DNA from: Massospora cicadina
Lineage: Eukaryota; Entomophthoromycota; Entomophthoromycetes; Entomophthorales; Entomophthoraceae
DNA: 64,000 nt
NCBI GenBank assembly: GCA_022478985.1
Contig: JAKSZP010000169.1
Location: 96,438-160,437, forward strand
Direction of reading: 5' to 3'
The translations under genes were made by a program, and so were the position numbers. Position 1 is the first letter of the stretch, and every line of letters starts with the position of its first letter. Shown here in pieces: positions 60,833 to 64,000 of this stretch. The notes beneath the pieces are model-generated. The model was not told the DNA's origin and searched no databases. It saw nothing but the letters and a program-made list of their open reading frames with translations.

Positions 60833-61836
60833 CTCCTGCAATATTGTTGGATTCAAGGCGATACTGCACCAGTGGGCCTACAAAAGGGACAAAAATCCAA
60901 CATCGTATGATCAATTTCAGATGAATTTGGATATAGAAAATGTGACAAGTTAATCTGTACAAGTAGGGGATTGTTAAAGATCTATCAATGGAATTAATCC
61001 AAACATTCAAGTTGGCAAATAATACTAAATAAAAATTAAAACTAATTATAAATAGAATACTAGAAAAAGAACGTCAATAAAAAAAGTAAAGATAAAAAAT
61101 CACGGAGAAAAACAAAAACTAAAAAAAATAAAATAATTATTGAAAGAATCATTTCTTTCATTTTTGCTGCAGAAATACACCTGCTGTGTTGCCACCTACT
61201 AAGAGAGGAATAAGGTAAGATTATTACGGTAATGAGTCCCATTGATTGGCAGGTCCAGCTCAGACAAGTAACCAGCTCTGCTGGGAAGAATTTCTGAGGT
61301 GCTTAAGAAGGACATGTTGTCAGCAGGATCAGTATGAGCTGAAACTAAATCTTGCATTAAGAGTCCCTTTGAAGAGTATTAGGAGGACCAGCTCAGGTTG
61401 AAACTGAGTCCACTGTGAGTAGTCCTGGGGCGTTTTAATGGCGAGGAACCATTGTGAACCCATCCTGGGGTAGTTATAGGTTGAACTAATAGGTGTCATT
61501 AGGTACCCATTCTGGGTTTTGTACAGGTTGAATGATGAGAAGTCATTGGAACCCAACCTGGGGTTAGTACAGGTTGACCAGTTCATTTTTTGGTGAGTAT
61601 GGTCAATATAGTTCTGGCATGGCATGACTCCATGGGAACTGCGCGTGAGGGAGGCAACAGCAAGTAAAAAGCCTGGAAGAGGGGCCAGAATTCCAAAGCT
61701 TGGCAAGAGTAACTTTGAGTGTGGATAGAGACGCTCTCCACTAGAAATTATTTTTTGTATGAAGACAATGGCTTAAGGCATCATAATTTCCCCAAGTTCT
61801 TATCTTATTGCTGGGTAATATAGGAAATTGAAGGGA
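60833..61836 (+). other. 3' internal region of GY-4
   Basis: The right part of the GY-4 internal sequence after the L1-c insertion. It starts AT-rich (60900-61150), holds a short tandem repeat at 61430-61585, and ends before the 3' LTR at a weak purine run (GAAGGGATA). No pol gene is present. Confidence 0.5.
61430..61585 (+). repeat. degenerate tandem repeat in GY-4
   Basis: Three spaced units of about 50-60 bp share a core ACCCATCCTGGGGTAGTTAT then AGGTTGA. The second reads ACCCATTCTGGGTTTTGTAC-AGGTTGA, the third ACCCAACCTGGGGTTAGTAC-AGGTTGA. The cores keep nearly the same codon phase, so it may once have coded a repeated peptide in a gag-type protein. Confidence 0.6.
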
Positions 61837-62759
61837 TATCTCAGAATTTTGATATGCTGATATTACCCAGTGGCTTAAATTATAACAGGCACTTATGAAC
61901 AAGGGGATTTGTCCCACTAATGTATATGGGAGTTATCATTATTGGATAAATTTTTTGTTAGGAATAACATCCTAACAAATATCAGGTAATTCGCCATGGT
62001 TAATCCATCATTACGATAAGGATAATTGCTAATTTAGTTGGGGATAATCCCAACAATAAGTAAGTAGTTAGGCTGCTAAATTTTATATTGATAACTTAAG
62101 CTATTTCATGTTAATCGATTGGAATTAGTCACTGATTGATAGGATGAGTCCTTGAAGTTGTTGAAGTGCTTAAGAAGCTTTTAAAACAACTTCTGTTGTA
62201 ATCAATGAATATGGGGAAACATTAATTGATAGTCTGGAGAATGTTGCAGGGCTGGAAGGCAGTAAAAGTGCCGATTTCTCTATAATTATCATCTTTTTCC
62301 CTCCATTAATGATAGATTTAGCAAGTACATTTGTTGTTTAAACAGTTTTAAATTGGTTGTATAGTTGGCTATCAAAATAAGATTTTAGTATAGGATAACC
62401 TATGTCTAAAATAGTCAGCTATCAAGATCTCTGCTGGGCTCTAAGGAAAATAATAGGGTAGAGTTCCCTACCAGAGGAAGAAGTTGGAGAAAAGAGTTTC
62501 ATGCCATTTTAGAGATAAAAATAAAGATTAGAATGCATGCACCAGTTTAGCATCAGACTTTCTAATCAACGTGGATTTAAGAAATTCAAATTAGAAATAG
62601 TCTTCATACTATCACTAACCAGATTTGGTATATATGAATAAGTAACGCAACTATCAAGAGCTTGTGCAGTTGAATTGATAGCCAAGTTGAGCATCTCAGA
62701 GGGTTACAGTTGGTGCTAATTACTAAGGGTGATCGAGAACAAGTATCCTATTTTTTACA
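61837..62759 (+). repeat. 3' LTR of GY-4
   Basis: This 923-bp LTR is uninterrupted. It aligns with the three joined pieces of the 5' LTR from TTTTGATATGC (61858) to CTATTTTTTACA (62759). Because it is whole, it served as the reference that fixed the O1-e and L1-b junctions. Confidence 0.78.
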
Positions 62760-63165
62760 GAGTTCAATAATACAAAAAAGATGGCGCGAAATAGACTCTA
62801 TATTGAGTTAGAAAGTGTCATTATTTTTAAGATGTGTGGGGTTGTGGTGCCTCGGAGCCTCCATGGCACTGTATGATCAAAACCTTATAAAGTCTTCCAG
62901 ATTGGCTGCCTGTTTGGCTCTCTCTAGTTCTGCATCTTCCTCAGGACTTCAACAGTGGGGGTCGCTTCTCTTGAGGTTTAATAAGTGGCTATAAAATTTC
63001 TGAAGTCATCTCCTTTAAACACTAAGTTGTGATGCTTCCTGATCAAAACACTTATTGGTGCTTTCAGGGAAATGTTACATTCATGCTGGAAAAAAAATTG
63101 ACTTATTAGTTACCAATTTAGAAGTGGTGATTTGGACTCATCACATTTGAATAATAGTTAGACTC
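62760..63165 (-). repeat. 5' LTR of GY-3, second piece
   Basis: It matches the 3' LTR at 30400-30805 in the same orientation: TGAGTTAGAAAGTGTCATTA against TGTGTTAGAAAGTGTCAATA, CCTCCATGGC, GTCTTCCAGATTGGC-like and GCTTTCAGGGAAATG-like blocks. It begins exactly where the other 5' LTR piece at 35617 ends. The right edge is uncertain by about 50 bp. Confidence 0.68.
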
Positions 63166-64000
63166 ATCAACAGGAACCTGGGGATCTAAACTTGAAAGAT
63201 TGGTAGTGGAGCAGGAGGAAAACCTTGAGGAATAAAAAGGCACTCACTCCAAAGACCTGGGCAGAACATACACTCTGATGATAAGAAGATGAGTATGGCA
63301 CCTTGACATTTACAGATCCACCCTAATATGCCCACAGTGGGAAGAATTTTGGCACCCCTAACCCCTCATGTGCTTTCCAAAGAATGTCATTAATAAAGAG
63401 GTAATTACTACAGCATCTTCTTTATAGATGTAACTGATGTTCCTAAGAGGAATGATATAAGATAACATGGCTTAGAGATTCATGGAATACCGCAATTAAA
63501 ACCTCTAAAGAAAGTCCAGCCAGAACCCTTAACAATTGATGATTTAATGAAAGTCATTAGGTTTGAGATTCCGCACCCAATTTTAAAAAAATGTAAAATG
63601 TTGACCAATTTTGATACTGGATTTGGATTACCGTGAACACCAAAGTAATCAAGGGTGAGAAACTCCAGCTTTGTTGACAGAACGCAAATTTACCTGTACT
63701 TAATGGCGGACATCTCCTTCTACTTCATCCAAGAGAGCTAAACTATGTTGGGCATGCATAAAAAAGGAGGAAGTTGCAGTAAATGCTGAGAACAGAGCCT
63801 TTAATTATGCCAAGTCGTTTAAAACGTGTTTATCCACTTTTGAGGAAGATAAGGATGAACTCCCTCCCAAAATATATAATAAGAATAGAGTCACATCATG
63901 TGAGGGGAGTTGAGTCAAGGAGGAATACCCACCGCTACTAAAAACATTAGATAGATTCAAAGACTGACCATATAGAGAAAATTAGAATAAGCACTGACTG
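63166..64000. other. unassigned AT-rich flank
   Basis: No open frame of note, no LTR and no motif recognised. It is the right flank of the nested cluster. Confidence 0.4.

Larger units (their letters stand above)
35618..62759 (+). mobile_element. GY-4: gag-only LTR element, heavily invaded
   Basis: A plus-strand LTR element within the GY-3 5' LTR, with an imperfect 5-bp duplication (GAGAT at 35613-35617, GAGTT at 62760-62764). The 3' LTR is whole (61837-62759, 923 bp). The 5' LTR is in three pieces because O1-e and L1-b landed in it. After removing insertions the internal part is only 53219-55528 plus 60833-61836, about 3.3 kb. It shows gag-like frames but no protease, reverse transcriptase or integrase. 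It is probably a non-autonomous element relying on other gypsy elements (inference). Confidence 0.75.
30349..63165 (-). mobile_element. GY-3: gypsy retrotransposon, base of the nested cluster
   Basis: A minus-strand Ty3/gypsy element with its 3' LTR at 30349-30805. Integrase, RNase H, reverse transcriptase, protease and gag remnants run from about 31 to 35.5 kb, with a primer site at 35541-35522. The 5' LTR is split: 35542-35617 and about 62760-63165. Everything from 35618 to 62759 (27 kb) is GY-4 plus its own insertions. The second LTR piece starts TTCAATAATAC, exactly where the first stops when both are laid on the 3' LTR (GAGGTCAATAAAGAC). Outer boundaries are good to a few tens of bases. 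Confidence 0.75.

Noticed and set aside
62709..62759. GY-4 internal sequence after a shorter LTR, implying tandem elements
   Set aside because: The TGCTAATT block looked like a primer site at first. The 5' copy shows the LTR continues to TTTTTACA, followed by the true primer motif at 53220.
62760..63165. A solo LTR inserted in a second GY-4-like internal region
   Set aside because: It is better explained as the second half of the GY-3 5' LTR: it starts exactly where the piece at 35542-35617 stops, and a primer site precedes that piece.
1..64000. CRISPR arrays, operons or rRNA/tRNA genes
   Set aside because: No regularly spaced repeats, no ribosome-binding-site-linked gene runs, and no rRNA or tRNA sequence was recognised by eye; the content is eukaryotic retroelements.

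Overview
The window looks like a stretch of a large, repeat-dense eukaryotic nuclear genome. I could not support a single host gene. Nearly everything I could place is a transposable element, mostly decayed by stop codons and frameshifts. The families are Ty3/gypsy LTR retrotransposons, an APE-endonuclease LINE, a LINE-ORF1-only family (called O1 here) and one mariner. The organism cannot be named from this. The LINE reverse transcriptase and C-terminal region remind me of L1-like elements of early-diverging fungi, and the mariner transposase looks animal-like, so a giant-genome fungus is one possibility, but that is a weak inference.

Layout. 446-2354: O1-a (minus). 2476-16331: Ty3/gypsy element GY-1 (plus), split by LINE L1-a (minus, 5365-10645); its 3' LTR is split by O1-b (minus, 13849-15794). 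About 16.9-19.8 kb: decayed pol of a second gypsy, GY-2 (minus). 20002-21872: O1-c (plus). 25692-26234: a 5'-truncated O1 piece, O1-d. 27998-29305: a mariner with terminal inverted repeats. 30349 to about 63165: gypsy GY-3 (minus). Its 5' LTR was hit by a gag-only LTR element, GY-4 (35618-62759). GY-4 was in turn hit by O1-e (35677-46451), L1-b (47256-53130) and L1-c (55543-60818). O1-e carries two further insertions: gypsy GY-5 (36482-42811, the best preserved, with a 5-bp target duplication) and O1-f (43907-45799). L1-b holds a probable 0.66-kb solo LTR. Most junctions rest on target-site duplications that I read directly.

How the parts relate. The three LINE copies supply ORF1 (a CCHC gag-like protein) and ORF2 (endonuclease, reverse transcriptase, C-terminal zinc knuckle). 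The O1 elements encode only an ORF1 relative. O1-a, -b and -f end in nearly the same 35-nt 3' tail as the LINE. These three and all three LINEs also carry a small hairpin 13-22 nt from the 5' end. Together with the 13-17 bp target duplications, this suggests that O1 elements are moved in trans by the LINE. Four gypsy-type families share one primer-binding-site motif, and two of them have a collagen-like Gly-X-Y stretch in Gag.

Genomic background between elements is AT-rich, whereas LINE and O1 bodies are GC-richer. Unassigned AT-rich stretches lie at 1-429, 16.3-16.9, 21.9-25.7, 26.2-28.0, 29.3-30.3 and 63.2-64.0 kb.
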